From positions 124,001 to 188,000 of the forward strand of contig JANEZZ010000522.1 of assembly GCA_026122225.1 (NCBI GenBank): a stretch of 64,000 nucleotides of DNA, given 5' to 3'. A model generated the notes under the pieces. That model made no database searches and had not been told where the DNA came from. It was given only the letters and a program-made list of their open reading frames with translations. This DNA is from Heloderma charlesbogerti (Eukaryota; Chordata; Lepidosauria; Squamata; Helodermatidae). Position numbers and translations under genes: made by a program. This document shows, piece after piece, positions 63,440 to 64,000 of the stretch; positions within the stretch are counted from its first letter, which is position 1, and each line of letters opens with the position of its first letter.

Positions 63440-63690
63440 CATTTAGGTGTCAGTTAAAGACCTATTTATTTCTTCAGGCTTGTGCGATATAGGCAAGCAT
63501 TCTGGGTTTTTAAAAGAATTGATTGGCTGGGTTGATGGTTTTGTTGTACTTTATTATATCTTTTTTTAATTTTAGAGATATTTTAATGCTGTTTATGTAG
63601 TGTACTGTATCTTATACAGGTTGTCACCTGCCCTGAACAATGTGTGAGGAAGGGTAGGATATAAATAAAATGAACAAATTAATGAATGAA
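63440..63690 (+). repeat. LINE-type 3' tail
   Basis: GTTGTCACCTGCCCTGAAC, AAGGGTAGGATATAAATAAAA and AATGAATGAACGAATAAAT are the retroposon tail type with terminal tandem repeats. Confidence 0.4.
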
Positions 63691-63709
63691 CGAATAAATA
63701 ATAAAATAA

Positions 63710-63842
63710 GGGCACAATCCTATGCATGTTTAGACAGGGAAAAAACCCTACAACTCCCAGCATGCTGCAGTAAGCATGGCTGTCTGGGAAATGCTGGGAG
63801 TTGTAGGGCTTTTTATGTCTAAACATGCATAGGATTGTTCCC
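63710..63842. mobile_element. Harbinger-like foldback MITE, clean copy
   Basis: Ends GGGCACAATCCTATGCATG and CATGCATAGGATTGTTCCC are flanked by TAA on both sides (63707-63709 and 63843-63845). The arms include CTACAACTCCCAGCATGCTG and AAATGCTGGGAGTTGTAGGG. Confidence 0.75.
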
Positions 63843-64000
63843 TAAAATCCTTATCTGGAAGCAACCTTACTTGAGAGGAAATCCCATTAAAGTAAGTGGA
63901 ATTTATCTCTGAGTGAACACACATAGGACCAGTCTGCAAGAATGTGCAGAGTAGGGTCATACTTTCACAACCCACCCTTTTAAATGTAAAGGTGTCCCCA

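Overview
This is a 64 kb stretch of a vertebrate nuclear genome, almost certainly a squamate reptile (lizard or snake). The evidence is the mixture of repeats: BovB/RTE LINEs, a Sauria-type tRNA SINE whose body is squamate-specific, a 5S-rRNA-like SINE fragment, CR1 LINEs with (ATTCTATG)n-type 3' ends, an L1, and many hAT- and Harbinger-like hairpin MITEs. Genes are split by introns with GT/AG borders. The species cannot be fixed from the sequence alone.

Left part (about 2.0-29.0 kb, minus strand): I assembled 13 exons of one gene whose product belongs to the RGS22/RGSL1 family (regulator of G-protein signalling, multi-RGS). Twelve exons form a chain in which every splice phase agrees and no exon contains a stop; a thirteenth (2018-2089) is tentative. 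Both the first exon and the C-terminal exons lie outside what I can identify. The introns hold a full-length BovB (2806-6013), a second BovB nested in an older CR1-like element (17.4-20.65 kb), and a 2.9 kb CR1 (about 21.25-24.17 kb) that ends close to a splice acceptor. Just upstream of the first recognised exon is a tRNA SINE joined end-to-end to a full-length BovB (29379-32886). One 11-bp direct repeat flanks the pair, so they may have been inserted as a single chimeric unit.

Middle (34.9-42.9 kb, plus strand): a CpG island with a strong splice donor precedes a SCAN-KRAB-C2H2 zinc-finger gene (coding exons 36654-42390, 795 codons). It has a SCAN domain, a KRAB A box, four decayed fingers, 13 intact fingers and a fourteenth broken by a one-base insertion. 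Decayed finger sequence continues downstream. This is a typical nuclear transcription-repressor architecture of the fast-evolving tetrapod SCAN/KRAB zinc-finger families. Its large last intron carries a 5S-like SINE fragment and a CR1-like LINE relic.

Right part (43-64 kb): I find no convincing gene. It contains an L1 with an 11-bp target-site duplication that was later split by a CR1 insertion (50055-53423), LINE relics (one C-terminal coding fragment near 61.95-62.23 kb), a MIR-like CORE-SINE, many MITEs and foldback elements, and several large palindromes. One isolated exon-like segment (53563-53661) is recorded at low confidence.

The most unusual features are the SINE-BovB chimera, the divergent RGS22-like gene, and the presence of the same ACTACAACTCCCA-type core in two MITE families with different termini and different target-site duplications.
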